A DNA stretch of 36,862 nucleotides. It comes from an uncultured Collinsella sp. (lineage in GTDB: Bacteria; Actinomycetota; Coriobacteriia; Coriobacteriales; Coriobacteriaceae). The position numbers were made by a program, and so were the translations under genes. Under the pieces are notes generated by a model. That model was not told where the DNA came from. It worked only from the letters and a program-made list of their open reading frames with translations, and did no database searches. The stretch's first letter is position 1. Every line of letters begins with the position of its first letter. The DNA lies in assembly GCA_902492935.1 (NCBI GenBank), contig CABUNJ010000024.1:1-36862 (forward strand), written 5' to 3'. Of the stretch, positions 23,224 to 30,142 are shown piece by piece.

Positions 23224-23793
23224 TTATCGAGCAACAATCACCACATGGCGATCAGGGTCAGAACCCTCAGAATGAGTATCGACGGCATCATTGCCACGAA
23301 GTGCAATGTGAACCAGTCGGCGCTCGTAGGCATTCATGGGCGGAAGCGAAACACTCTTATGAGTGCGGATGGCACGCTCGGCAGCAGACTGAGCCATGGA
23401 GGCAACCTTGTCCTGACGGCGGCTCTTGTATCCCTCGACGTCCACTACAACCGGATACCTAAAGCCAAGCTTGCGGCTCACCAGCAAAGAGAACATAACC
23501 TGAAGGGCATCAAGGGTGCGACCATGACGGCCAATGAGAACAGCAAGATCAGGAGCCGTTACATCCAAAATCAGCTCACCCTCGTCACCCTCATACTCAT
23601 CGATAGGAGAGTTGGCGGCATCGAAGTGCGAAAGGATGGAACGCAGGATGGAAATCGCAACATCGGCAATGGTGTCGAGCTCCTCATCGGTCAGCTCTTC
23701 ACCAGCCTTGTAGCGCTGTGCAATCTCGGGATAATCGCCCGCGACCTGCGGGGCAACCTCCTCAAGCATATCCTCGATGATCTCTTCAGACAT
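23224..23793 (-). CDS. khpB: KH/R3H RNA-binding protein Jag (KhpB)
   Basis: Jag/KhpB is an RNA-binding protein linked to cell elongation and division in Gram-positive bacteria, usually encoded next to yidC as here. The 189-residue protein has a KH type-2 domain (LAVLIGRHGRTLDALQVM, about 85-105) and a C-terminal R3H domain (SLPPMNAYERRLVHIAL, about 150-167). The N-terminal 60 residues are acidic and do not look like the usual longer Jag-N domain. I start at MSEEIIEDML because GGAG lies six bases before it; four codons upstream a second Met is possible. It is the last gene of the operon. Confidence 0.92.
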   Translation of the reverse strand: MSEEIIEDMLEEVAPQVAGDYPEIAQRYKAGEELTDEELDTIADVAISILRSILSHFDAANSPIDEYEGDEGELILDVTAPDLAVLIGRHGRTLDALQVMFSLLVSRKLGFRYPVVVDVEGYKSRRQDKVASMAQSAAERAIRTHKSVSLPPMNAYERRLVHIALRGNDAVDTHSEGSDPDRHVVIVAR

Positions 23794-23808
23794 AACGTAC
23801 TCCAAAAG

Positions 23809-23820
23809 TTAGGTACCTAA
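23809..23820. repeat. Palindrome TTAGGTACCTAA, copy 2
   Basis: Identical to the palindrome at 20305-20316. It lies in the 44-bp gap between yidC and jag. Both copies are preceded by G, giving a shared 13-base word. Confidence 0.8.
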
Positions 23821-23837
23821 ATAAGATTGATATCCCA

Positions 23838-24608
23838 CTACTTTTTCTTGTGCGGGCGCGGCTTCTTCTCGCGACGAGTGACCTCAACCTGCAGCGGAGC
23901 GTTCTTAAGACGCTCCTCCTCATCGGCCTTCGCCTTGTCGATGACCTTCTGCGTCACAAAAATCTGCTGGATAACCTGCCAAGCAGACGAGACGTCGTAG
24001 TACAGCAGAACACCAACGGGAAGGCTCCAGCCCATCCAAAGCATCATGACCGTCATGACAACGGCCATCATACGCATGCTCTGAGCCTGCTGGCCGGTCT
24101 GGTTGCGCGACATATAGAGCTGCGGAATCAGGGTAAGGACGGCGAACAGGATCAGGCAAACCAACGCGGGCAGTGCAACCATAAAGCCATCGGCAAAGGA
24201 AGCGCTCGGCGTGGTGGTCAGGTCGGGCAGGATGTTGAAGAACGAGAACGTGCCCTCGTTAAAGTACTGCGGCAGGTTACGCAGCAGCGTAAACAGGGCA
24301 CACAGGATAGGCATCTGGATCAACAGCGGCAGACAACCAGCCATGGGGTTGAACTTGTTCTCGCTGTAGAACTTCTGCATCTCCTCGGCCTGACGCTGGG
24401 GATCGTCGGCATAGCGCTCCTGGATCTCGAGCATCTTGGGCTGCAGCACCTGCATGCGAGCCGTCGACTTGGTCGACTTGAGCATGAGCGGCGTCAGCAG
24501 CAGACGGATGATGACCACCAGGATGATGATGGACAGGCCCCAGTCGACCGCAAAGGTCTGGATGAGCTTGAGCAGCTCGAAAAGGATGTTAACGATCCAA
24601 TCCCACAT
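23838..24608 (-). CDS. yidC: Membrane protein insertase YidC
   Basis: YidC/Oxa1 inserts membrane proteins with or without the Sec channel. The 256-residue protein has the short Gram-positive layout: a first membrane helix (WGLSIIILVVIIRLLLTPLML) with the conserved Arg in the groove, a cytoplasmic hairpin (QPKMLEIQERYADDPQRQAEEMQKFYSENKFNPMAGCLPLLIQMPI), further helices (PALVCLILFAVLTLIPQLY and MMAVVMTVMMLWMGWSLPVGVLLYYDVSS) and a Lys/Arg-rich tail (RREKKPRPHKKK) of the kind that contacts ribosomes. No lipobox is present. GGAGG precedes the ATG. It follows yidD by 29 bp. Confidence 0.95.
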   Translation of the reverse strand: MWDWIVNILFELLKLIQTFAVDWGLSIIILVVIIRLLLTPLMLKSTKSTARMQVLQPKMLEIQERYADDPQRQAEEMQKFYSENKFNPMAGCLPLLIQMPILCALFTLLRNLPQYFNEGTFSFFNILPDLTTTPSASFADGFMVALPALVCLILFAVLTLIPQLYMSRNQTGQQAQSMRMMAVVMTVMMLWMGWSLPVGVLLYYDVSSAWQVIQQIFVTQKVIDKAKADEEERLKNAPLQVEVTRREKKPRPHKKK

Positions 24609-24637
24609 GTAAGTTTTCCTCCGATAGCGAGTGCCCG

Positions 24638-24862
24638 CTAGGGCACAGGGTCATAACCGCCGACGTGCAGGGGATTGCAGCGAGCGATGCGCCTCACGGC
24701 AAGCCAGCAGCCTCTCAAAACACCGTGCTTCTCAATCGCCTGGATGGCGTATTGCGAGCACGTTGGGTAATAAATGCAGGCGTCAGGCAATAAGGGCGAA
24801 ATAACCTGTTGATATATGCGAATAGGAGCGATGGCAACACGTCGCAAAACGTGATTGCTCAT
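24638..24862 (-). CDS. yidD: Membrane protein insertion efficiency factor YidD
   Basis: The 74-residue protein shows the family core IRIYQQVISPLLPDACIYYPTCSQYAIQAIEKHG and GCWLAVRRIARCNPLHVGGYDPVP. YidD is a small membrane-associated protein that assists YidC. Its ATG overlaps the rnpA stop by four bases, giving translational coupling, the usual arrangement in this operon. Confidence 0.95.
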   Translation of the reverse strand: MSNHVLRRVAIAPIRIYQQVISPLLPDACIYYPTCSQYAIQAIEKHGVLRGCWLAVRRIARCNPLHVGGYDPVP

Positions 24863-25197
24863 CGCTCCTCCCCGGCAACGCCGGCGCGCTTCATAAGCGA
24901 ACGCAACGCCTTGTCCATCTCCTGCGGCGAGGAAACCCTCGTCTTGGGAGTTGCAAACAAGATGATGTCATAACCCGCAACGGGAAATCCGCAGCTGCGG
25001 GCGGCCTCGCGCATCACACGCTTAGATCGGTTGCGCACGACGGCACAACCGAGTCGCTTAGCACCAACGAAGGCGACCCTTCCGGAGTCGCCTTCGCCAA
25101 CCGATTCACATATGGTCATTCGAATCAGAGGGTGATTGAAACGACGCCCCTGACTGAACACATGCTCGAAATCTTGCCGAGACTTAATAGTCTTCAT
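24859..25197 (-). CDS. rnpA: Ribonuclease P protein component
   Basis: RnpA is the protein subunit that assists the RNase P RNA in maturing tRNA 5' ends. The 112-residue protein has the basic signature RNRSKRVMREAAR (about residues 56-68) and the N-terminal RQDFEHVFSQGRRFNHP. It lies 20 bp after rpmH. The ribosome site is weak, so translation may depend on rpmH. The RNase P RNA gene itself is not in this window. Confidence 0.95.
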   Translation of the reverse strand: MKTIKSRQDFEHVFSQGRRFNHPLIRMTICESVGEGDSGRVAFVGAKRLGCAVVRNRSKRVMREAARSCGFPVAGYDIILFATPKTRVSSPQEMDKALRSLMKRAGVAGEER

Positions 25198-25217
25198 GCG
25201 AGATGTGTGTATCGCTG

Positions 25218-25352
25218 CTAGACAGTGAGACGCTTGCGGCCCTTGGCGCGACGACGGGCGAGCACGGCACGACCACCCTTAGTGGCCATACGGGCACGGA
25301 AGCCATGGGTCTTGGCACGCTTACGCTTATTAGGCTGATACGTACGCTTCAT
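25218..25352 (-). CDS. rpmH: 50S ribosomal protein L34
   Basis: The 44-residue protein is the standard, highly basic L34 (MKRTYQPNKRKRAKTHGF, ending RRRAKGRKRLTV). AGGAGG lies eight bases upstream of this ATG, and upstream in-frame codons are not L34-like. It is the first gene of the minus-strand operon that leaves the origin, with a strong promoter and a leader hairpin in front. Confidence 0.98.
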   Translation of the reverse strand: MKRTYQPNKRKRAKTHGFRARMATKGGRAVLARRRAKGRKRLTV

Positions 25353-25380
25353 CTTAAGTTCCTCCTGCTGCATTTCGAGT

Positions 25381-25398
25381 GTCCGCGGGGACGCGGAC
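25381..25398 (-). other. Hairpin in the rpmH leader
   Basis: Perfect 7-bp arms GTCCGCG/CGCGGAC with a 4-base loop lie between the rpmH promoter and its ribosome site. It could stabilise the transcript or control L34 synthesis; no known leader motif is recognised. Confidence 0.4.
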
Positions 25399-25424
25399 GC
25401 AGATATAGACACGTGAGCTTGAAG

Positions 25425-25454
25425 ATTGTAGGGAAATCAATGTTCAAATGTCAA
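25425..25454 (-). promoter_or_regulatory. Promoter of the rpmH operon
   Basis: Consensus -35 TTGACA (25454-25449) and -10 TACAAT (25430-25425) on the minus strand with an 18-base spacer. The leader is about 66 bases long. This is the best sigma-A-type promoter in the window. Confidence 0.85.
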
Positions 25455-25551
25455 GAAATCAAAGGTGAAAGGTTGCGCAGTTCACACGGTTCCCCCATAA
25501 GCACAACCGAAATTTGCGCCTCATGGCAACCTTTCACGATATTTCATCGAG

Positions 25552-25634
25552 TTTTCAACAGGTCATGTTGGCAATGTTGAGAACTTTTCGCCCGTTTTCC
25601 AAAGTTTTCAACAGGTTTTGAAAAGTTGTCGAAA
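25552..25634 (+). promoter_or_regulatory. DnaA-box-like cluster upstream of the GHKL-dnaA operon
   Basis: Two exact TTTTCAACA nonamers (25552-25560 and 25605-25613) and an inverted near-copy TTCTCAACA (minus strand, 25583-25575) occur within 62 bp. A 17-base word at 25618-25634 recurs with one difference at 28808-28824 beyond dnaA. They resemble DnaA boxes (consensus TTATCCACA) with two substitutions. The cluster may be the upstream half of a bipartite origin or an autoregulatory site. The rest of the 345-bp gap to rpmH holds only the rpmH promoter and leader. Confidence 0.6.
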
Positions 25635-25697
25635 GATGAGAAACGTTGCACGGTGAGCTACTATTTGTTCGAAACCTTTTGAAAGATTGCGAGCGGC

Positions 25698-27050
25698 ATG
25701 TCTGACGACTTTTACACCATGGTCGATTCCGGAGACCCGGCACCCGACAACGAGCACATCACCGGCGTGCGCGAAGAACGTGCGGAAGGCGAGCAGACGA
25801 CCACGCAGGCGCCGAAAGCCATGTACGCCGCGCGCATCGCCGTCTATGACGACATGCTGTCGACACCGCGTGTAATCGTCATTGATCCGCAGGATGTCCG
25901 CACGTATTTGGAAGAGACGACCAACACCGTCTACCAGTGCATGAAAGAACAAGGTGGCCATATCTCGCTCATGGTCATCCGCGAAATTGTCGAAAACTTT
26001 ATCCACGCGCACTTTGCCGAGCCCATCATCTCGATTCTGGACGGCGGAGACACCATCCGCTTTGCTGATCAAGGGCCCGGCATCGACGACAAGGAGCGCG
26101 CTTTCGACTTTGGCGTTACCAGTGCAAACAGCAAGATGAAGCGCTATATCCGTGGAACCGGAGCAGGGTTTCCCATGGTGCAGGAGTATTTGGAAAACGC
26201 CGGCGGTGCCGTATCCATCGAGGACAACATGGGCAACGGCACCGTGGTTACGGTAAGCCTGAACCCTAAACGCGTGCAGGAAATCGAGCGTGCCGGCGGA
26301 CGCGGTGCTGCCGTGCGGCCCGAGACGGAGCAGCCCACATATCCCCTGCCGGGAGCTTTTGCGCAGCAGCCCATGGCAACGCAGCAGATGCAGCCCCCCG
26401 TGGGGCAGATACAGCAGCCTGGAATGCTTCCTACACAAGAGCCCCGGGCGGCATCGATGTCGATGCCGCCAAACATGCCAGAGGCCATGCCGCTGGCGGA
26501 TCAGGATGCAGCAGCAATGCAGCAGGCAACGGGGGCACCGGGCGGCCAGCAAATGGGCTATCAGCCGTACCAACAGGGATATCCATATCAGCAGATGCCG
26601 CCACTGGGGTATGACCAGCAGTTCCCGCAGCAGTACCAGCAGGGATATCAGCAGCCGTACCAGCAGATGCCGCAGCAGCAGTACAACCCTTGGGCCCAGC
26701 AGATGCCTCCGCAGCCTTACCAACAGTGGCCTCAAAGTTTTCAACAGCAAATGCCGCCGATGCAGAGTTCTCAACAACCAGCAGCTCAAATGATGTATCC
26801 TAATGCAGCAAATCAGTATGCGCAGCCACAACCGGACGTGTTCGTAAGCGATCGCGGCAACGCCGCGCTGGGCTATCTGGCGCAAAATCAAGCGTGCGGT
26901 GCAACCGATCTGGCGAGGGCGTTTGGAAACTCGGCCCCCACTTGGTCACGCACGCTCAATGACTTGGCGCAGGCCGGCTTGGTCATCAAGCATGGCCAGA
27001 AATACCATCTGACCGAACTCGGCGCCGCTCGCGTGCGAGCTCAGAGCTAA
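25698..27050 (+). CDS. GHKL ATPase with prion-like linker and winged helix, co-transcribed with dnaA
   Basis: I do not recognise this 450-residue protein as a named family. Residues about 45-190 form a GHKL-type ATPase: N-box REIVENFIHA with Asn100, G1 box FADQGPGID with Asp124, an FGVTSAN segment, and the glycine-rich lid GTGAGFPMVQEYLE. There is no phospho-acceptor histidine domain, so it resembles anti-sigma-type or MutL/Hsp90-like ATPases more than a histidine kinase. Residues about 205-380 are extremely rich in Gln, Met, Pro and Tyr with repeats such as QQGYPYQQMPP and QQYQQGYQQPYQQ, a prion-like composition. Residues 383-450 look like a winged helix (ATDLARAFGNSAPTWSRTLNDLAQAGLVI). It lies 15 bp before dnaA with no terminator. 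The start is chosen as the first ATG; its ribosome site is weak. A role in controlling initiation is inferred. Confidence 0.8.
   Translation: MSDDFYTMVDSGDPAPDNEHITGVREERAEGEQTTTQAPKAMYAARIAVYDDMLSTPRVIVIDPQDVRTYLEETTNTVYQCMKEQGGHISLMVIREIVENFIHAHFAEPIISILDGGDTIRFADQGPGIDDKERAFDFGVTSANSKMKRYIRGTGAGFPMVQEYLENAGGAVSIEDNMGNGTVVTVSLNPKRVQEIERAGGRGAAVRPETEQPTYPLPGAFAQQPMATQQMQPPVGQIQQPGMLPTQEPRAASMSMPPNMPEAMPLADQDAAAMQQATGAPGGQQMGYQPYQQGYPYQQMPPLGYDQQFPQQYQQGYQQPYQQMPQQQYNPWAQQMPPQPYQQWPQSFQQQMPPMQSSQQPAAQMMYPNAANQYAQPQPDVFVSDRGNAALGYLAQNQACGATDLARAFGNSAPTWSRTLNDLAQAGLVIKHGQKYHLTELGAARVRAQS
26738..26776 (+). promoter_or_regulatory. DnaA-box-like nonamers inside the GHKL gene
   Basis: An exact TTTTCAACA (26738-26746) and a one-base variant TTCTCAACA (26768-26776) lie 30 bp apart in the part encoding the Gln-rich linker. 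They coincide with Ser-Phe/Ser-Ser-Gln-Gln codons, so chance from codon choice is possible. Confidence 0.35.
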
Positions 27051-27065
27051 AGAACGGGAGAGACA

Positions 27066-28790
27066 GTGGACGAGGAAGCAAGCATCATCCTGGGGGATGC
27101 CATCGCCTTTTGCCAGCGCGACGGCCAAGATGCACGCCTCATCAACATGCTGGGGCAATCGCGCGCCATAAGCCTGACCGAAGATACGCTCACGATCGAG
27201 GCCCCCTCGCGCTTTGCCATCGCCCAGCTCAAAAAGCATCAGCCGACTATTGAGGCCTATCTGGAAGAAATCGCCTTTGCACCGATTGCGCTCGACATCG
27301 TGGCACCGCAAGGCGCCGCGACGGAATCCGCTGCCGCGACGGCGCCCGCCACGGCTCCCGCTGCTTCCCCGGCGGTGCCGGCCTCCGCAGGCGATGTGTC
27401 GACAATCGAGCACCAGCACAGCGATGTTTCCCGTGAAACCATGGCACCGTTGCCGACCGCGGCGGCGACGTCAACGAACGTACCCGTCACGCACATGCCC
27501 ATCGCTCACGACGCAGCGGCGGGCGCGGATTCGGGCATTGCAATCAAGAACACGCTCTCGGCCGATGATTTTCGTCGCATGATGAACCAGATGAAGGGCG
27601 GAGCGCCGACTAAATCCACGCAAGCTGCGACCCCCGCCTCACCCATGCCAGCACCGACCGTGCCGGCCGAGCAGAATACGGATGGAGCCCCACTCGCCGC
27701 GAACTCAAAATTTACCTTTGAGAACTTTGTCTACGGCCCCGAGAACAGCCATGCCTATCGCTCGGCACTCAAGTTTGCCGCCCTCGCGGACGAGCGCGGC
27801 ACATGCACATCACTGTTCATCTACGGCAAATCGGGCCTGGGCAAGACGCACCTGCTGCTTGCCATCAAAAACGAGCTCGCCGAGAAGTCGCCCGAGATCA
27901 AGGTCAAGTATGCCAACTCCCAGGCATATCTGGACGACCTGATGACCGAGTTCGACCGTCAAAAGAAGAGCAACGCCCCCATCATGCAGGCGTACCACGG
28001 CGTGGACGTGCTCATCATCGATGACATCCAAAACATCATCGGCAAGCGCGCGAGCGTGGACTACTTCTTCCAGCTCATGGACGAGTTCATCCGCAACAAC
28101 AAGAAGGTCGTCATCGCGGCAGACCGCGCCCCCAAGGACCTGAGCATGGACGAGCGTCTGACCAGCCGCTTCAACGCCGGCATGCTCTGCCTGGTCGCAG
28201 AGCCAAGCTACGAGATGAAATACAAGATCTTGCAGCGCTATTACGAGAACACCATCGTCGCCGCTCCCGAGGCGGGCGACGACTCGCTGCTGGCGGCCTA
28301 TGGGGGCGACGGCGGGCACCTGACCGACGAACACTTTAAACACATGGCCGAGGTCTCGGGCACCAACATCCGCGAACTCGAGAGCTTTTGCGAGCGCTGC
28401 GCCGGCGAGGCGGGCGACCGCGAGCGCGAGGGCGGAGAGCTCACCTTTGACGATATCGACGCCATCGCCAGCCAGTACTTCGACACATCGGCCAAAAAGA
28501 TCAACGTCCAGACGGTTCAGTCCGTCATCGAAGAGCAGTACGGCGTGACACACGAGGAGCTCATCGGCCCGCGTCGCAACGCCAATATCGCCAAAGCACG
28601 CCATATCGCTATCTACCTGGCCATCGAGATGTGCGAGATGACGACCACGGCGGTGGGCGCCGAATTTGGCAACCGCAACCACTCGACCGTCAGCACGAGC
28701 TACAAAAAGGTCCAGAAGATGATCCAGGAAGACCGCACCGTCACCGAAGACCTCAAGTCGCTGCGCGATAAAATTACACTGCGCTCGTAG
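27066..28790 (+). CDS. dnaA: Chromosomal replication initiator DnaA
   Basis: DnaA binds boxes at the origin, opens the duplex and recruits the helicase. The 574-residue protein has an N-terminal domain (1-85), an Ala/Pro-rich linker (about 85-215), an AAA+ core starting FTFENFVYGPENSHAYRSA with Walker A GKSGLGKTH near residue 254 and Walker B VLIIDDIQN near 316, and a C-terminal DNA-binding domain with RRNANIAKARHIAIYLA and EFGNRNHSTV. The usual signature is FGGRDHTTV, so two base-contact positions (Asp433 and Thr435 of the E. coli protein) are Asn and Ser here. The start is GTG with GGGAG five bases upstream. It is probably expressed from the promoter of the GHKL gene. Confidence 0.97.
   Translation: MDEEASIILGDAIAFCQRDGQDARLINMLGQSRAISLTEDTLTIEAPSRFAIAQLKKHQPTIEAYLEEIAFAPIALDIVAPQGAATESAAATAPATAPAASPAVPASAGDVSTIEHQHSDVSRETMAPLPTAAATSTNVPVTHMPIAHDAAAGADSGIAIKNTLSADDFRRMMNQMKGGAPTKSTQAATPASPMPAPTVPAEQNTDGAPLAANSKFTFENFVYGPENSHAYRSALKFAALADERGTCTSLFIYGKSGLGKTHLLLAIKNELAEKSPEIKVKYANSQAYLDDLMTEFDRQKKSNAPIMQAYHGVDVLIIDDIQNIIGKRASVDYFFQLMDEFIRNNKKVVIAADRAPKDLSMDERLTSRFNAGMLCLVAEPSYEMKYKILQRYYENTIVAAPEAGDDSLLAAYGGDGGHLTDEHFKHMAEVSGTNIRELESFCERCAGEAGDREREGGELTFDDIDAIASQYFDTSAKKINVQTVQSVIEEQYGVTHEELIGPRRNANIAKARHIAIYLAIEMCEMTTTAVGAEFGNRNHSTVSTSYKKVQKMIQEDRTVTEDLKSLRDKITLRS
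27425..27440. promoter_or_regulatory. Degenerate parS inside dnaA
   Basis: The 16-mer TGTTTCCCGTGAAACC matches parS at 14 of 16 positions. It lies in the linker-coding part of dnaA, where it encodes the residues VSRET, a peptide often produced when parS sits in a gene. Confidence 0.45.
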
Positions 28791-29028
28791 GGAAATAGAG
28801 ACACCTGTTGAAAACTTGTCGAAACCACGGGCATAAGGTGTCTAAAACCCAACCCGCGGTGATGAAAAGTTTTGCGCAGGTTTTGAACGTGGAAAACCAC
28901 CCTTGTTGCACACAGGCTGCTGTCGATTCTCTTTCTTGGTCTGACCTGCGTCTTTGTGAGTAATCAACAGTTTCGTCAGTGCTATTACTATTATTAAGAT
29001 ATTTATATCTATAGAAAGGTATTAAAAG
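28791..29028 (+). other. Putative origin of replication (oriC) between dnaA and dnaN
   Basis: This 238-bp gene-free gap carries TGTTGAAAA (28806-28814, a reversed TTTTCAACA box), the 17-base repeat shared with the region upstream (28808-28824), TTTTCCACG on the minus strand near 28887-28879, and TAATCAACA (28961-28969). It is followed by a short GC-containing spacer, DnaA-trio-like repeats and an AT-rich tract with the palindrome AGATAT-TT-ATATCT (28997-29010). The order box, spacer, trios, AT-rich DNA matches the Bacillus-type unwinding system. The flanking genes run away from the 25.4-29.0 kb zone. Confidence 0.75.
28982..28996 (+). promoter_or_regulatory. DnaA-trio-like repeats
   Basis: CTATTACTATTATTA on the plus strand is five perfect trinucleotides whose complement reads TAA TAA TAG TAA TAG. 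This is the DnaA-trio pattern that guides DnaA onto single strands. It begins 12 bases after the box-like TAATCAACA. Confidence 0.55.
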
Positions 29029-30132
29029 ATGAAGTTCACCGTCAGCCAGAGCTCGCTTACACAAGCCATCGGCGTCGTTATGAAGGGTGTCGCTTCGGCA
29101 TCCACCCTTCCCATCCTTTCGGGCGTACTCGTTAAGGCACAAGACGGCATCTTGGAATTCCAGACCTCTAACTACACCATCTCGATTCGTCACCGCATCG
29201 CGGCGCATGTCGAAGAAGAGGGCGAGATGGTTATTCCCTGCAAGATGCTCTCCAACATTACCAAGACTCTCCCCGATGCCCCGGTCACCTTTGAGCTGTC
29301 CGAGCGCCAGGTGCTGATTGGTTGTGAGAAGAGCTCTTTCCGCCTGAACACGCTCGATGCCAATGACTTCCCCGAGTTTCCGGCCTATGCCATCGAGAGT
29401 GCCGTGGAGCTGCCGACCGATATCTTGTCCGAAATGGTCGGCCGCGTGTGGCGCGTCACCTCGACCGACAAGGCCCGCCCCATCCTGGGTGGCGTGCACA
29501 TGAAGGTCGAGAACAACACCGTTCGCCTTGTGGCGACCGATTCTTTCCGCTTGGCCGTGTGCGATACGCAGGTCGAGACCTCGACCCTCGAGGGTTCCTT
29601 TGAGCTCAACGTTCCGGCCGACGCCTTTAACGACGCGCTGAACATCATGGCCAGCCAGGCGACCATCATGATCGGAGCTACTGACACTCAGGTCGTCTTT
29701 GAGGCCGGCAACACCACCTACGTGTCGCGCCGCATCGAGGGCGTGTACCCCAACTACAAGCAGCTCATCCCCGATTCGTGCGTGACGAGCGTCAAGATCG
29801 ACGTCGCCGCCTTTAACGCCGCCCTCAAGCGCGTGGCCGTTATCGCGAGCGCCAACCCCGCCGTCAAGTTCGAGATCGATGTCGAGAACGGGCAGATGGG
29901 CCTGTCCTCCATTTCCAATGACCAGGACCTTGCGCAGGAGACGATCGATGTCGAGGCCGAGGGCGAGTCGGGCACCATCGCCTTCAACTACCACTACATC
30001 TTCGGGTGCCTCAATGCCCTGTCCAAGGAGAAGGAGATCACGCTGGAGCTCAAGAGCTACTCGCAGGCGGGCATCTTCAAGTCCTACGACAAGATCAACT
30101 ACCTGTACCTGGTCATGCCGGTCCGCATCTAG
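29029..30132 (+). CDS. dnaN: DNA polymerase III sliding clamp (beta subunit)
   Basis: The 367-residue protein forms the ring that tethers DNA polymerase III to DNA. It begins MKFTVSQSSLTQAIGVVMKGVASASTLPILSGVLV and ends with YLVMPVRI, both typical of beta clamps, and its length fits the three-domain fold. AAAGG lies eight to nine bases before the ATG. It directly follows the origin and is followed by recF after 10 bp, the classic dnaA-dnaN-recF order. Confidence 0.97.
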   Translation: MKFTVSQSSLTQAIGVVMKGVASASTLPILSGVLVKAQDGILEFQTSNYTISIRHRIAAHVEEEGEMVIPCKMLSNITKTLPDAPVTFELSERQVLIGCEKSSFRLNTLDANDFPEFPAYAIESAVELPTDILSEMVGRVWRVTSTDKARPILGGVHMKVENNTVRLVATDSFRLAVCDTQVETSTLEGSFELNVPADAFNDALNIMASQATIMIGATDTQVVFEAGNTTYVSRRIEGVYPNYKQLIPDSCVTSVKIDVAAFNAALKRVAVIASANPAVKFEIDVENGQMGLSSISNDQDLAQETIDVEAEGESGTIAFNYHYIFGCLNALSKEKEITLELKSYSQAGIFKSYDKINYLYLVMPVRI

Positions 30133-30142
30133 CAACTGCCCT

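Noticed and set aside
25608..26891. Minus-strand open frame (427 codons) opposite the GHKL gene
   Set aside because: Leu/Arg/His-rich shadow of Gln/Pro codons; no ribosome site and it would cross the DnaA-box cluster.
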